Shown one piece after another: positions 1 through 10,758 of a stretch of DNA of 64,000 nucleotides. The stretch comes from Bradyrhizobium sp. 186. Lineage in GTDB: Bacteria; Pseudomonadota; Alphaproteobacteria; Rhizobiales; Xanthobacteraceae. The position numbers were made by a program, and so were the translations under genes. The DNA lies in the NCBI RefSeq assembly GCF_023101685.1, contig NZ_CP082164.1, forward strand, positions 5,952,001 to 6,016,000, read 5' to 3'. A model generated the notes under the pieces. It ran no database searches and had not been told where the DNA came from. It worked only from the letters and a program-made list of their open reading frames with translations. Within the stretch, counting starts at the first letter, position 1. Each line of letters begins with the position of its first letter.

Positions 1-125
1 TCGAGGAGACGGCGATGCAGCCGCTCCACCAGAGTCAAAGCTTCCAGATAGAGCGTCTGCACCGAACCCTGCTGGCCGGAGACGCGCTCTGCGGTATCTG
101 CCGCAGTTGCGACGGCTTTCATCAT
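1..125 (-). CDS. MarR-family transcriptional regulator (LdtR-like), 5' part only
   Basis: Only the first about 41 codons are in the window; the gene runs off the left edge. The N-terminus reads MMKAVATAADTAERVSG and continues into VQTLYLEALTLVERLHRRLL, which I recognise as the first helix of the LdtR-type MarR regulators of Rhizobiales, winged-helix proteins that bind DNA as dimers. Two ATG codons are adjacent (125 and 122), preceded by an AGGGGAAG ribosome site. The family call rests on recognition of this short stretch, so moderate confidence. A 17-bp inverted repeat lies just upstream and could be an autoregulatory site. Confidence 0.65.
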   Translation of the reverse strand, partial: MMKAVATAADTAERVSGQQGSVQTLYLEALTLVERLHRRLL

Positions 126-139
126 GACACTTCCCCTGT

Positions 140-156
140 TGTCGTTTTTATCGACA
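140..156. promoter_or_regulatory. Inverted repeat upstream of the MarR gene, candidate operator
   Basis: TGTCG, seven bases, CGACA forms a perfect 5+5 inverted repeat whose near edge is 15 bp from the regulator's start codon. MarR proteins often repress themselves through such sites. Position supports this but there is no other evidence. Confidence 0.3.
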
Positions 157-574
157 CTCATTCGACGAAACTTGTGTCCCGTCTGATAGGTGCAACTTAA
201 GGGGAACCGTTTGAAGATCAGCTTAAATAAGAGAATAAAGAGATCATGAATTTAAGACAGTGAATTGCTGATTAAACCTGTGCTGCAAGGGCTTTTCGCA
301 ACCGTCTGTTGACCGTTGCAAGGTCCTGTTCACCCTCCGTCCGCCGCCTCTGTCGCATTCCAGCACAGGGCCGCCCCGTTTCGAAACGCGCGCGTAACAG
401 CTGTGGCGGAATGCACGGAGTCAATGAAAAGTTACCGCAAATTTTAGGCAACCAGCGGTCAACCAAGCGCAGGTGAAACGTCCCGCGTCCCGGTTCTGCA
501 ACGCATCACGCCGCAAGTGCGGCGCGCTGCGCTGCGTCCGGGGCACGAGAGGATTTGTGTGTCGAAAGCGTCGC
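157..574. other. Gene-free stretch between MarR gene and DUF6163 gene
   Basis: No convincing coding region is seen. The first half is relatively AT-rich and probably holds the promoter of the MarR gene. A 12-bp perfect palindrome CGTTTCGAAACG lies at 77 bp before position 454, that is at 377-388. Short open frames here have no recognisable product. Confidence 0.5.
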
Positions 575-2259
<1,685 letters not shown>

Positions 2260-2278
2260 GGCACGCACTGGCCTCCCC

Positions 2279-2308
2279 GGGTCGTCACGGTGAAGGCCGG
2301 GACGACCC
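2279..2308 (+). terminator. Hairpin after hemB, possible terminator
   Basis: GGGTCGTC at 2279-2286 pairs with GACGACCC at 2301-2308, 20 bp after the hemB stop. There is no T-run, so it may be a repeat-derived hairpin rather than an intrinsic terminator. Confidence 0.35.
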
Positions 2309-2445
2309 CGAGGGGTATGGCACCCACTCCCCAGCCACCGCCGCGGAATCGCCGGAATATTTCGGCTTGTTGATCCCGGCGCCCTTGGCACGCGGACGGC
2401 CTGTTCCCATGTCCTGCCACGGAGCTTCCGCTGGGAGAACGGACC

Positions 2446-3003
2446 ATGTCGTATTCGGACTCGGGCAATTCAGGTCCCCAAGCTGGCTCCTGGCGCAATG
2501 ACGGCGGGGTGCCGCCGAACGCCTACGATCCCTATCTGCACCCGGAACTGTTCCGCGGCGTCGCGACGCGGCGCGTGTTCGCCTTCCTGATCGACATGGT
2601 CGTGATCTCGGTGCCGGTGATCCTCGGCTACCTCTTCATCGCCGTGTTCGGTGTGGTCACGCTCGGCATCGGCTGGGCGCTCTTCTGGCTGGCCTGGCCC
2701 GCGTCCGTGGTCTGGGCCATCGTCTATTACGGCGCCTGCATCGGTGGGCCCCACTCGGCGACGCTGGGGATGCGGGTGATGGACCTGGAATTGCGGACCT
2801 GGTACGGCGCACCCGGCTATTTCGTGCTCGGCGCCATGCATGCCGTGCTGTTCTGGGTGACGTTCTCGTTCCTGTCGCCGTTCGTGGTGCTGGTCGGCCT
2901 GTTCAACGGCCGGCGGCGCCTGTTGCATGATTTTGTGCTTGGAACGGTCGTCATCAACAATTCCGTTCGCGCTCCCGTGCCTCAGGCCGCCAGGAACTAC
3001 TGA
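2446..3003 (+). CDS. RDD family membrane protein
   Basis: A 185-residue protein with a polar, proline/glycine-rich N-terminus followed by the RDD domain: RRVFAFLIDMVVISVPVILG (the Arg and Asp of the family name are in this helix), a second hydrophobic pair around residues 65-105, the GMRVMDLELR strand and a last helix pair around 125-165. RDD proteins are inner-membrane proteins, some of them proposed to be ion antiporters; the substrate here is unknown. An AGAACGGACC stretch precedes the ATG and is a weak ribosome site. Not obviously an operon with hemB, since 186 bp separate them. Confidence 0.85.
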   Translation: MSYSDSGNSGPQAGSWRNDGGVPPNAYDPYLHPELFRGVATRRVFAFLIDMVVISVPVILGYLFIAVFGVVTLGIGWALFWLAWPASVVWAIVYYGACIGGPHSATLGMRVMDLELRTWYGAPGYFVLGAMHAVLFWVTFSFLSPFVVLVGLFNGRRRLLHDFVLGTVVINNSVRAPVPQAARNY

Positions 3004-3137
3004 TCAAGAACCTATCAACCAGGACCGACTAAGCTGACTGATCTGATTGACACCGATCCGACTCGCCGAGCAGACCGATTGACCGGGGGCTTTCGTAGCG
3101 CGATGCTGAGACCCACTTCGGAGGCCCACGTCGTCCC

Positions 3138-3914
3138 TTGACCCAGCACTCGCGCGACACCCCACAGTTTTACCTCACGGCGCCGTCGCCGTGCCCCTAT
3201 CTGCCGGGCCGGCATGAGCGCAAGGTGTTTACGCACCTTGTGGGTGAGCGTGCAGGCGACCTCAACGACCTCCTGACCCATGGCGGTTTCCGCCGCAGCC
3301 AGTCGATCGCCTACCGGCCGGCCTGCGACCAGTGCCGCGCCTGCGTCTCGGTCCGGGTGATCGCCAACGAGTTCCGCCCCTCCCGCAACTTCCGCAAGGT
3401 GATCGCCCGCAACGCCGACATCATCGGTGAGCAGCGCAGCGCGGTGCCGACCTCCGAGCAATATTCGGTGTTCCGCGCCTATCTCGATTCCCGCCACCGC
3501 CATGGCGGCATGGCCGACATGACCGTGCTCGACTACGCCATGATGGTCGAAGACAGCCATGTCGAGACCCGCATCATCGAGTACCGCAAACGCGGCCCCG
3601 ACAGCGGCATCACCGGCCGCGGCGAGGAGCTGATCGCGGTCGCGCTCACCGACGTGCTCAGCGACGGCCTGTCAATGGTCTATTCCTTCTTCGAGCCGGG
3701 CCAGGTCAGCCGCTCGATGGGCACCTTCATGATCCTCGACCACATCGCCCGCGCCCGTCGCCAGGGCCTGCCTTACGTCTATCTCGGCTACTGGATCGAA
3801 GGCTCGAAGAAGATGGACTACAAGGCCCGCTTCCTGCCGCAGCAGCGGCTGGCGCCCTCAGGCTGGCTGCGCATCGACGCGCACGGGGATGCGGCGTCAG
3901 AGCCGCAGGATTGA
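3138..3914 (+). CDS. bpt: Aspartate/glutamate leucyl(arginyl)-tRNA-protein transferase
   Basis: Adds leucine (bacterial Bpt type) or arginine from aminoacyl-tRNA to acidic N-termini, marking proteins for ClpS/ClpAP in the N-degron pathway. The 258-residue protein has the N-terminal ATE domain with the cysteine cluster CDQCRACVS near residue 60 and the C-terminal GNAT-like ATE domain with [17 protein letters not shown] near residue 220. The start is TTG: no ATG or GTG in this frame fits the family N-terminus [14 protein letters not shown]. The gene is convergent with mntH; a palindromic repeat fills the gap. Confidence 0.93.
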   Translation: MTQHSRDTPQFYLTAPSPCPYLPGRHERKVFTHLVGERAGDLNDLLTHGGFRRSQSIAYRPACDQCRACVSVRVIANEFRPSRNFRKVIARNADIIGEQRSAVPTSEQYSVFRAYLDSRHRHGGMADMTVLDYAMMVEDSHVETRIIEYRKRGPDSGITGRGEELIAVALTDVLSDGLSMVYSFFEPGQVSRSMGTFMILDHIARARRQGLPYVYLGYWIEGSKKMDYKARFLPQQRLAPSGWLRIDAHGDAASEPQD

Positions 3915-3918
3915 CGTT

Positions 3919-3970
3919 GCGAATGGCGAGTTGCGAGTAGCGAATAGAACACACTCCATTCGCCATTCAC
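3919..3970. repeat. GAATGGCG palindromic repeat between bpt and mntH
   Basis: GCGAATGGCGAG at 3919-3930 is followed by GCGAGTAGCGAATAG and then ATTCGCCATTC; GAATGGCG (3921-3928) and CGCCATTC (3961-3968) form an inverted repeat. I recall such CGAATGGCGA/CGAGTAGCGA strings from Bradyrhizobium intergenic DNA. The last bases overlap the mntH stop codon, so it may act as a bidirectional terminator for the two convergent genes. Confidence 0.55.
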
Positions 3971-5319
3971 CCGAACAGCGTATCCACCAGCAGCTTCACG
4001 TTCAAAATCACGATGACGCCTGCGACGATCCACGCGATCGCGGCGACCCACGCGGGGATCGCGAACTGGCCCATCTTGCGGCGGTCGGAGACGAAGCGGA
4101 CCAGCGGGATGACCGCGAAGGGCAATTGCATCGACAGCACGACCTGGCTGAACACCAGCAGATCGGCAGTGCCGCGTTCCCCGTAGATCGCAGTGACGAT
4201 GATCACCGGAATGATGGCGATGCCGCGCGTGAGCAGGCGGCGCGCCCAGCTCGGCAGGCGCAGATCGAGAAAGCCCTCCATCACGATCTGGCCGGCGAGC
4301 GTCGCCGTCACGGTCGAATTGAGTCCCGAGGCGAGCAGCGCCACCGCGAACAGGGTCGAGGCGATGCTGAGGCCGAGCAGCGGCGAGAGCAATTCGAACG
4401 CCTGGCCGATCTCGGCGACATCGGAATGGCCGCTCTTGTGGAAGGTTGCGGCCGCCACCACGAGGATCGCGGCGTTGATGAACAGCGCCAGCATCAGCGC
4501 GATGGTCGAGTCCGTCGTCGCCCATTTGATCGCATCGCGCCGGCCCGTGTCGCTGCGCTCATAGGCGCGCGTCTGCACGATCGACGAGTGCAGATAGAGA
4601 TTATGCGGCATCACGGTCGCGCCGATGATGCCGATCGCGATGTAGAGCATCTCGGGGTTGGTGAAGATCTCGGTCGACGGCACGAAGCCCCTCAACATCG
4701 CGGCAACCGGCGGCGCTGCCGCGGCAATCTGGATTGTGAAGCAAGCCGCAATCACGACCAGCAGCGCGATGACGAAAGCTTCCAGGAAACGGAAACCGCG
4801 GTTCATCAGGACGAGAAGCAGGAAGGCATCCAGCGCGGCAATCAGTGCGCCGCCAATCAGGGGAATACCGAACAGGAGTTTGAGTGCAATCGCGGTACCG
4901 ATGACCTCGGCGAGATCGCAGGCGATGATCGCCGCCTCGCAGGCGAGCCACAGCATGAAGTTCACGGCCGGCGAATAGGTCGCGCGGCAGGCCTGCGCGA
5001 GGTCGCGGTCGGTGACGATGCCGAGCCGTGCTGCCAGCGATTGCAGCAGGATCGCCATCAGGTTCGAGAGCAGGATGACCGAGAGGAGCGTGTAGCCGAA
5101 CTTCGATCCGCCGGCGAGGTCGGTCGCCCAGTTGCCGGGGTCCATGTAGCCGACCGAGACGAGGTAGCCCGGACCGACAAAGGCGAGCAGGCGCCGCCAC
5201 CATTGGCCGGCGGCAGGAACGGCCACCGTGCCATTCACCTCGGCGAGGCTCTTGGTGGTGGGCGCATCGGCGCGCCAACCGGCGGCGTCACGGGTCAAGT
5301 CGGGTGATCGGGCATCCAT
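3967..5319 (-). CDS. mntH: Nramp-family proton-coupled manganese transporter
   Basis: Imports Mn2+ (and other divalent metals) across the inner membrane with protons. The 450-residue protein has the Nramp helices; the helix 1 metal motif DPGN is in [17 protein letters not shown] and the helix 6 motif is [11 protein letters not shown] chose the ATG at 5319 (MDARSPDL) because an upstream ATG at 5370 would put codons over a TTGCAA repeat that looks like an operator. In Bradyrhizobium japonicum mntH is the main Mn2+ importer and is repressed through the Fur/Mur protein; that is known biology, its application here is inference. It is convergent with bpt and divergent from an MFS gene. Confidence 0.95.
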   Translation of the reverse strand: MDARSPDLTRDAAGWRADAPTTKSLAEVNGTVAVPAAGQWWRRLLAFVGPGYLVSVGYMDPGNWATDLAGGSKFGYTLLSVILLSNLMAILLQSLAARLGIVTDRDLAQACRATYSPAVNFMLWLACEAAIIACDLAEVIGTAIALKLLFGIPLIGGALIAALDAFLLLVLMNRGFRFLEAFVIALLVVIAACFTIQIAAAAPPVAAMLRGFVPSTEIFTNPEMLYIAIGIIGATVMPHNLYLHSSIVQTRAYERSDTGRRDAIKWATTDSTIALMLALFINAAILVVAAATFHKSGHSDVAEIGQAFELLSPLLGLSIASTLFAVALLASGLNSTVTATLAGQIVMEGFLDLRLPSWARRLLTRGIAIIPVIIVTAIYGERGTADLLVFSQVVLSMQLPFAVIPLVRFVSDRRKMGQFAIPAWVAAIAWIVAGVIVILNVKLLVDTLFG

Positions 5320-5347
5320 GAGACCAGAATACCGAAGTCGGACCTTA

Positions 5348-5370
5348 TTGCAACTCATTTGCAACTGCAT
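5348..5370 (-). promoter_or_regulatory. Candidate Fur/Mur (manganese) operator of mntH
   Basis: Two TTGCAA hexamers (5348-5353 and 5359-5364) are 11 bp apart, followed by CTGCAT (5365-5370). TTGCAA is itself a palindrome, so the site reads similarly on both strands. It lies 29-51 bp before the mntH start. The TGCAA-rich composition resembles manganese-responsive sequences bound by rhizobial Mur/Fur. This is a candidate by position and motif only. Confidence 0.5.
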
Positions 5371-5477
5371 CTAGCCGGATCGGTTCCCATTACGCCCAAT
5401 GCTGTCGGGAAGCGGGTGGGTTTGGCCGGGCTGGAGGGCGGATACTGGCGCGAATTCGACTTTGCAGGATATGAGCC

Positions 5478-6722
5478 ATGTCAACGACGCCCCGCCTTCC
5501 CGACACGTTCAACCGCCTCGCCTGGTCCAACCTCGCGGCGCAATCGGCCGAGCAGATCGCACTGGCCGCAGCCCCCATCGTCGCCGTGCTGACGCTGGGG
5601 GTCGCGGAAGGCCAGACCGGCCTGTTGCAGACCGCGCTCACCCTGCCGTTCGTGCTGTTCGCCATCCCGGCCGGCCTGCTCGCCGACCGCATCTCGCGGC
5701 GCTCACTGATGGCGGGCGCCGAAGCGCTGCGGGCCGCGGCGCTGGTGGCCATCGTACTGCTTCTCGCGCTCGGCGCGCTCAACCTGCCACTGCTGGCACT
5801 GCTCGGCTTTGCCGCGGTGTGCGGCACCGTGGTCTACAGCGTGGCCGCGCCGGCGCTGGTGCCCTCGCTGGTGAGTTCGGACCTGTTGCCGGCCGCCAAT
5901 ACCCGGATCGAGCTCGCGCGCACCATCGCCTTCGCCAGCGGCCCTGCGCTCGGCGGCGCGCTGGTCGGCTGGTGGGGCGCGAGCCTCGCCTTCGGCTTTG
6001 CCGCGGCCCTCTCCGCGATTGCCGTGGTGCTGCTCTCAGGCATCTACGAGCCCGCGCGCACGCCTTCGCCGCGGCGCCATCCGTTCCAGGACATCCGCGA
6101 GGGCGCGGCCTTCGTGTTCCATCACCCGCTGCTGCGGCCGGTGTTCATCACCCAGTTCATCTTCAACACTGGCTGGTTCCTCCAGATTGCGGTGTTCGTA
6201 CCCTATGCCGTGCGCCATCTCGGCCTGACGGCCGCTGGGGTAGGCACCGTGCTTACGATGTACGGCGTCGGCATGGTGATCGGCGCATTGTTCGCCACGC
6301 GCGTGATGCGCCGCATCGCCTTCGGCACCGTTGTGGGGCTTGGTCCGGTCACGGGCTTCGTGGCCTCGGTCGTGATGGCGCTGACCGTCCTGGTGCCCTC
6401 GCCCTGGCTCGCGGGCCTCAGCTTCTTCCTGCTCGGTGTCGGACCAATCCTCTGGGTGATCTCGACCACGACCTTGCGCCAATCGGTGACGCCGCCGCGC
6501 CTGCTCGGCCGCGTCTCCGCCATCAACATCATGAGCTACGGCGCCCGCCCGCTCGGCTCAGCGCTGGGGGCGATCGTCGGAGGATTTTACAGCGCGGAAG
6601 CGTGCCTCTATCTCGCGGCAGCGGTCTTCGCCGTGCAGGCGCTGGTGATCCTGCTCTCGCCCGCGGTGGCACTGCATCGGCAGCCGGAGATGGTGGACGA
6701 TGGTGCGGCGGTGCGGTGCTAG
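5478..6722 (+). CDS. MFS transporter (EntS/TetV-like exporter)
   Basis: A 414-residue major facilitator protein with about twelve hydrophobic segments. The loop between helices 2 and 3 carries FAIPAGLLADRISRRSLMAG, an MFS motif A variant (GxLADRxxRR). SLVSSDLLPAANTRIELART and SGPALGGALVG are typical of the MFS_3 group of small-molecule or siderophore exporters. A possible ribosome site is weak. The substrate cannot be told. It is divergent from mntH, sharing about 150 bp, and convergent with the cyclase gene. Confidence 0.88.
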   Translation: MSTTPRLPDTFNRLAWSNLAAQSAEQIALAAAPIVAVLTLGVAEGQTGLLQTALTLPFVLFAIPAGLLADRISRRSLMAGAEALRAAALVAIVLLLALGALNLPLLALLGFAAVCGTVVYSVAAPALVPSLVSSDLLPAANTRIELARTIAFASGPALGGALVGWWGASLAFGFAAALSAIAVVLLSGIYEPARTPSPRRHPFQDIREGAAFVFHHPLLRPVFITQFIFNTGWFLQIAVFVPYAVRHLGLTAAGVGTVLTMYGVGMVIGALFATRVMRRIAFGTVVGLGPVTGFVASVVMALTVLVPSPWLAGLSFFLLGVGPILWVISTTTLRQSVTPPRLLGRVSAINIMSYGARPLGSALGAIVGGFYSAEACLYLAAAVFAVQALVILLSPAVALHRQPEMVDDGAAVRC

Positions 6723-6750
6723 AGCGCCGTCACTGCGAGGACCGAAGACT

Positions 6751-6776
6751 GTCGTCCTGGTTTTCGCCAGGACGAC
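6751..6776. terminator. Bidirectional hairpin between MFS and cyclase genes
   Basis: GTCGTCCTGG (6751-6760), loop TTTTCG, CCAGGACGAC (6767-6776) is a perfect 10-bp stem between two convergent genes. It can serve both as terminator, although it also resembles the dispersed GTCGTCCTGG palindromes of this genus. Confidence 0.55.
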
Positions 6777-6794
6777 ATTGGGGGAGCAGCGAGG

Positions 6795-8054
6795 CTACCC
6801 CGCCAAATACCGCTCGTAGCTTCCCATCACCGGTTCGTTGCTGTCGACTTCCGGATCGAGCGTGTAGAGATCCTGCGCGCGGCCGATGCCGCGCAGCGCG
6901 TAGCGGCCGGTCGAGACGAGGTAGCGGCGGCCGGCGGCATCGAGCCCTTTGTAGAACTCGGCTGATGCCAGCAGCTCGCGATCGACCGAGCGGCTCATCG
7001 AGGCAATACGGCTAACCTCGTTCACGGTCGGGCCGACCACGGTGAAGTCCAGCCGGTCCGCGCTGCCGATATTGCCGTAAAAGACCTCGCCGACATGCAG
7101 GCCGATATAGGCCGATGTGGTTGGACGTCCATCGGCCTCCCGGCGCGCATTCAACGCCGCGACGTTCTTGCGAGAAAGATGCTCAGCGCGAAGCGCGGCG
7201 CGCCGCGCATCCGCCATATCCTCGCCCCAGAACATCGCGAGCACACCGTCGCCGATCAGCTTCAACACGTCGCCGCCGGCGTCGTGGATCGCATCGATCA
7301 CGGCTTGTGCATAATCGTTCAGGAACGGGATAATCTCGTCGGGGCCGATGCTCTCGCTGATCCCGGTCGAGCCGCGCAGATCCGAATACCACAGCACGGT
7401 GTTGATGCGCTCGGTGACACCGCGCGAGATGCGTCCGCGCAGCACCTGCTCGGAGGCATCGCGGCCGAGATAGACGCGGCCGAGCGTGCGGGCGATGTCG
7501 ACTTGCTGCGCCGACTTGATCGCGAGCCCCAGCACCGGCACGAGGTCGCGCATCGCGGCGAGCTCGGCTTCGCCAAAACCTTCGGGGCGGCGCGTGGTCC
7601 AGCAGGAATAGAGGCAGTCCATCAAGCCGAGCGCGCCGTTCTCGCCGAAGCGATGCACGAAAGCGAGGTAGTGGCGGTGGCCCTTCTCGGCGAGTTCGCC
7701 GATCTGCGAGAAATCCAGTGACGGCGCATCGGCAAGATCGATCACCATCTCGTCGTCGCCGTGCTCGAGCATGTGGAAGAACACCGAGCGGCGCCAGCTT
7801 TTCGCCGCATCGCCCTCGGCGGTCGAACCGTACTCGAACACGTCGCTCTCGTTGCTCTGCCGATCGCTCCAGCGGAAGCCGCGCCCCTCATAGATCGGAT
7901 GCAGCGTGTCGATGACAACGAGCCCGCGCGAGAGTTCCAGTCCCTCGGCCCGGCAGCGCTCGCAGAACCCTCGCAGCAGTTCGTTTTCGGGAAGGCCCGT
8001 CAGCCCCTGGCCGGTCAGCCAGTTCATCAGCGCGAGGCGCGAGGTCAATTGCAT
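6795..8054 (-). CDS. Class III adenylate/guanylate cyclase
   Basis: Predicted to make cAMP (or cGMP) from the NTP. The 419-residue protein has an N-terminal region of about 200 residues without membrane segments, probably a sensory domain (many alphaproteobacterial cyclases have this poorly classified N-half), then the CHD cyclase domain from about residue 230: VLWYSDLRGSTGIS has the first metal-binding Asp, followed by GGDVLKLIGDGVLAMFW with the second Asp, and TAYIGLHVGEVFYGNIGS. These features suggest an active cytoplasmic enzyme. The signal sensed is unknown. It is divergent from an MFS gene. Confidence 0.9.
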   Translation of the reverse strand: MQLTSRLALMNWLTGQGLTGLPENELLRGFCERCRAEGLELSRGLVVIDTLHPIYEGRGFRWSDRQSNESDVFEYGSTAEGDAAKSWRRSVFFHMLEHGDDEMVIDLADAPSLDFSQIGELAEKGHRHYLAFVHRFGENGALGLMDCLYSCWTTRRPEGFGEAELAAMRDLVPVLGLAIKSAQQVDIARTLGRVYLGRDASEQVLRGRISRGVTERINTVLWYSDLRGSTGISESIGPDEIIPFLNDYAQAVIDAIHDAGGDVLKLIGDGVLAMFWGEDMADARRAALRAEHLSRKNVAALNARREADGRPTTSAYIGLHVGEVFYGNIGSADRLDFTVVGPTVNEVSRIASMSRSVDRELLASAEFYKGLDAAGRRYLVSTGRYALRGIGRAQDLYTLDPEVDSNEPVMGSYERYLAG

Positions 8055-8229
8055 ACGCCATTATGGCGTGCATTCGTGACGAGCGAAAGGCGGGGCGCGG
8101 GCCGTGCGCCATCAAGGCTCCCGCCCGCAACAGGTCAAATATGTCGCGGACGCTGTTGACGCGCTTCCGCTGCGGACTGCAAATGCGGCTGATGACACCC
8201 CCGCCGACCGAGACCAGAATCGCGCCAAG

Positions 8230-9387
8230 ATGAGCCGACGACAGCTTCCGACCGTCCTGGCACTCGGCACCACGCAGACGCTCGCCTGGGCCTCCAGCTA
8301 CTATTTGCCGGCGCTGCTCGCCGATCCCATGGCGCGGGACCTAGGCGTCTCCTCCAACTGGATCTTTGGCGCGTTCTCCGCCTCGCTCGTGATCTCGGCG
8401 ATGCTCGGCCCGCGCATCGGGCGGCAGATCGATCTCGTCGGTGGACGCCAGGTGCTGTCAGCTTCCAACCTGACGATCGCCGCCGGCCTCGTGCTGCTCG
8501 GCCTCTCACAGTCGGTGATGGTCATGGCGGTGGCCTGGCTCGTGCTTGGCATCGGCATGGCGATGGGACTCTACGATGCCGCCTTCGCCGCACTCGGCCG
8601 CATCTACGGCACCGAGGCGCGCGGCTCGATCACGGGCATCACGCTGATGGCGGGCTTTGCCTCGACCGTCGGCTGGCCGCTCACCGCCTGGGGCCTGTCG
8701 CATATCGGCTGGCGGGACACCTGCTTCGCGTGGGCTGCTGCCAACATCCTGATCGGCCTGCCCCTCAACTTCTTCATGCTTCCGGCGATCAAGGGCGCCA
8801 GGCAGGCCGCGGCCACCGCCGAGAAGCCGTACGTGCCGCTCGACCGCACCATGATCCTGCTCGCCTTCGTCTTCGCCGCGGTCTGGACCGTCACCGGAGC
8901 GATGGCCGCGCATTTCCCGCGCATCCTGGAGACAACGGGCGCGACGCCGGTCGAGGCGATCGCGGCCGGCGCGCTGATCGGCCCGGCGCAGGTCGCCGCG
9001 CGGATTCTCGAAGCGGGCTTCCTCAGCCGTTTTCATCCGCTGTGGTCGACCCGGCTTGCCTGCCTCACCCACCCGATCGGCGCAGTGGTCGTAGCGATCT
9101 TCGGCGGCGCCGCGGCCAGCGCGTTTGCGCTGTTCCACGGCTCGGGCAACGGCATCCTGACCATTGCGCGCGGCACGCTGCCGCTGTCGATCTTCGGCCC
9201 GAAGGATTTCGGCTACCGCCTCGGCGTCATCGGCGCGCCGGCGCGGATGGCGCAGGCGGTGGCGCCGCTGGCCTTCGGCCTGCTCATCGACGTGATGGGA
9301 GCCAAGGTGTTGATCGTCTCATCCGCACTCAGCCTCTCGGCGTTGGCGGCGCTGTTCCTGATCCGCGCGGAGCGGCGGCCGGATTGA
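8230..9387 (+). CDS. MFS transporter
   Basis: A 385-residue permease with eleven to twelve hydrophobic segments. The opening LGTTQTLAWASSYYLPALL and the loop LGPRIGRQIDLVGGRQVL (motif A-like, GRxxDxxGGR) place it in the group related to the OFA/MCT-like MFS family. I start at the ATG at 8230 (MSRRQLPT), since the preceding 42 codons of open frame are polar and lack similarity. The substrate is unknown. A small one-helix protein gene follows 31 bp later and may be cotranscribed. Confidence 0.85.
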   Translation: MSRRQLPTVLALGTTQTLAWASSYYLPALLADPMARDLGVSSNWIFGAFSASLVISAMLGPRIGRQIDLVGGRQVLSASNLTIAAGLVLLGLSQSVMVMAVAWLVLGIGMAMGLYDAAFAALGRIYGTEARGSITGITLMAGFASTVGWPLTAWGLSHIGWRDTCFAWAAANILIGLPLNFFMLPAIKGARQAAATAEKPYVPLDRTMILLAFVFAAVWTVTGAMAAHFPRILETTGATPVEAIAAGALIGPAQVAARILEAGFLSRFHPLWSTRLACLTHPIGAVVVAIFGGAAASAFALFHGSGNGILTIARGTLPLSIFGPKDFGYRLGVIGAPARMAQAVAPLAFGLLIDVMGAKVLIVSSALSLSALAALFLIRAERRPD

Positions 9388-9418
9388 CCGCGCCATCGCT
9401 TTCGCGCACAAGCGGACC

Positions 9419-9610
9419 ATGAGTGACGACACCGGCCCGCCCCGCACATTGAAAGGCCTCCTGCGCTGGGCGACCACGCCGCCGCAGGCCTGGGGCGTCT
9501 ATCTTCTCGCCATCATCCTTGTCTGGCTGCTCTCGTTCTATGCCGGCACGCTGAAGCCGAAGAAGACCCCGGAGGGCGGACCGCCGCCGATCACGGCGCC
9601 GCGCAGCTAG
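9419..9610 (+). CDS. Small single-helix membrane protein
   Basis: 63 residues, beginning MSDDTGPPRTLKGLLRW, with one strong hydrophobic helix (about residues 26-43, GVYLLAIILVWLLSFYAG) and a short proline/lysine-rich tail. The distribution of charges suggests an inner-membrane single-pass protein. I do not recognise the family. Its start lies 31 bp after the MFS gene, so it may be translated from the same transcript. It overlaps the stop codon of a decayed transporter on the other strand. Confidence 0.55.
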   Translation: MSDDTGPPRTLKGLLRWATTPPQAWGVYLLAIILVWLLSFYAGTLKPKKTPEGGPPPITAPRS

Positions 9611-9806
9611 TCTGACGTCGTCTTCGTTTCGCCGGTCGCAATCCAGATTCCTGCGAACACCGCAACCAGCCCGATCAGGAGATTTGGCGTGATCGGCTCT
9701 CCGATGAAGAACAGGCCGAAAAGGCAGATTCCGAGCAGCGCCACGGCCGGCCAGTCGGAACGCTGCGGCCAGCGCGCACCGAGCAGAATCGCACAGGGCC
9801 CCTGCT
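9607..9806 (-). pseudogene. C-terminal remnant of a DMT/EamA-type transporter
   Basis: On the minus strand, a frame with no start reads CAILLGARWPQRSDWPA then VALLGICLFGLFFIGEPITP and LLIGLVAVFAGIWIATGETK before a stop at 9607. Two hydrophobic helices with this spacing look like the last two helices of a drug/metabolite transporter. Upstream the frame is closed by a TGA near 9806 and the next gene begins, so the rest of the gene is gone. This is a deletion remnant, not a functional gene. Confidence 0.5.
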
Positions 9807-9840
9807 GTCAGCGTTGCGGCAGCAGGATCGTCGCGACTGG

Positions 9841-10671
9841 TCAGTCGTAAAACTCCGGCGACATCTTCTGGCTGTCGCGCTGGGCTTTGTCGTGGTTGAT
9901 CCAGAGCTGCGCCTTCTCCTTGCCGAGCGTGTCGGCGATCTTCTGCATCGAGGCCGCGCTTTGCTCTTTGTTTGTGTTCATGCTGGGCACACGGCGGTTG
10001 TCCCAATTATCCCTGAAGTGGACGGCATCGCCGGACAGCACCACCGCGCCGGTCTTCGGCAGTTTCACCAGCAGCGATTGATGTCCCGGCGTGTGACCCG
10101 GCGTCGACAGGAGGATCATGCTGCCGTCGCCGAACACGTCCTTGTCGCCCGACAGCAGCTCGACGGGATGCGAGGGCTTGAAGCGCGGCTCGTTGTTGGC
10201 GCCGGGCCAGTCATACTCGGCCTTCTGCACATAGAGGACGGCCTGTGGGAATAATTCGACATTGCCGGTGTGGTCCGGGTGCGTGTGCGAGACCCCCATC
10301 GCCTTGACGTCATCCGGCTTGACGCCGAGCTGCTCGAGCTGGGCCTGCAGCGTCTTCGGCCGGCGCCAGGTCACGGCCTTGGGATCAGGGGGCGCAAGCC
10401 CGTTCGGCATCGCGGCAACCGCATCGGCGATCCCGGTGTCCCACAGGAACCAGCCCTTGGCGTGCTTGATGAGGTAGCAGGTGTCGACGAAGTCCATCGT
10501 CTTGCCCTCGTTCAGGCCGGGCGTCCAGCGCGAGATGTCGCCGGCGGTGCCCTCCCCGCAATTCAGGACGTAGAGCTTTTCAACGCCGGTCTTGTCCGCT
10601 TGCGCCACCGCCGCATGGCTGGACAGAGCGAGCGTGACGACGGCGAGAGCGAGCTTGGTCCTGGACATCAT
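9841..10671 (-). CDS. Exported metallo-beta-lactamase-fold hydrolase (N-acyl homoserine lactonase-like)
   Basis: 276 residues with a clear signal peptide (MSRTKLALAVVTLALSSHAA, cleavage near AVAQA) so it is probably periplasmic. The di-zinc motif is SHTHPDHTGNVEL, followed by STPGHTPGHQSLL and LSGDAVHFRDNWDN, matching the AttM/BlcC-type N-acyl homoserine lactonase branch of the superfamily. It might open lactone rings of quorum signals or other lactones; the exported location is unusual for lactonases. Two adjacent ATGs (10671, 10668) follow an excellent AGGAGGGACC ribosome site; a longer upstream frame is not used. Confidence 0.85.
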   Translation of the reverse strand: MMSRTKLALAVVTLALSSHAAVAQADKTGVEKLYVLNCGEGTAGDISRWTPGLNEGKTMDFVDTCYLIKHAKGWFLWDTGIADAVAAMPNGLAPPDPKAVTWRRPKTLQAQLEQLGVKPDDVKAMGVSHTHPDHTGNVELFPQAVLYVQKAEYDWPGANNEPRFKPSHPVELLSGDKDVFGDGSMILLSTPGHTPGHQSLLVKLPKTGAVVLSGDAVHFRDNWDNRRVPSMNTNKEQSAASMQKIADTLGKEKAQLWINHDKAQRDSQKMSPEFYD

Positions 10672-10758
10672 TCTTGGTCCCTCCTTGCAGCGTTTGGGCA
10701 AGCTGCGACCGAGGATCAACCCCGGCCGCGCTACAGAATTCCGCTCTCTCGGATTACG

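Noticed and set aside
3889..5307. Plus-strand 472-codon frame opposite mntH
   Set aside because: Composition and position are those of a shadow; mntH on the other strand has all Nramp motifs.
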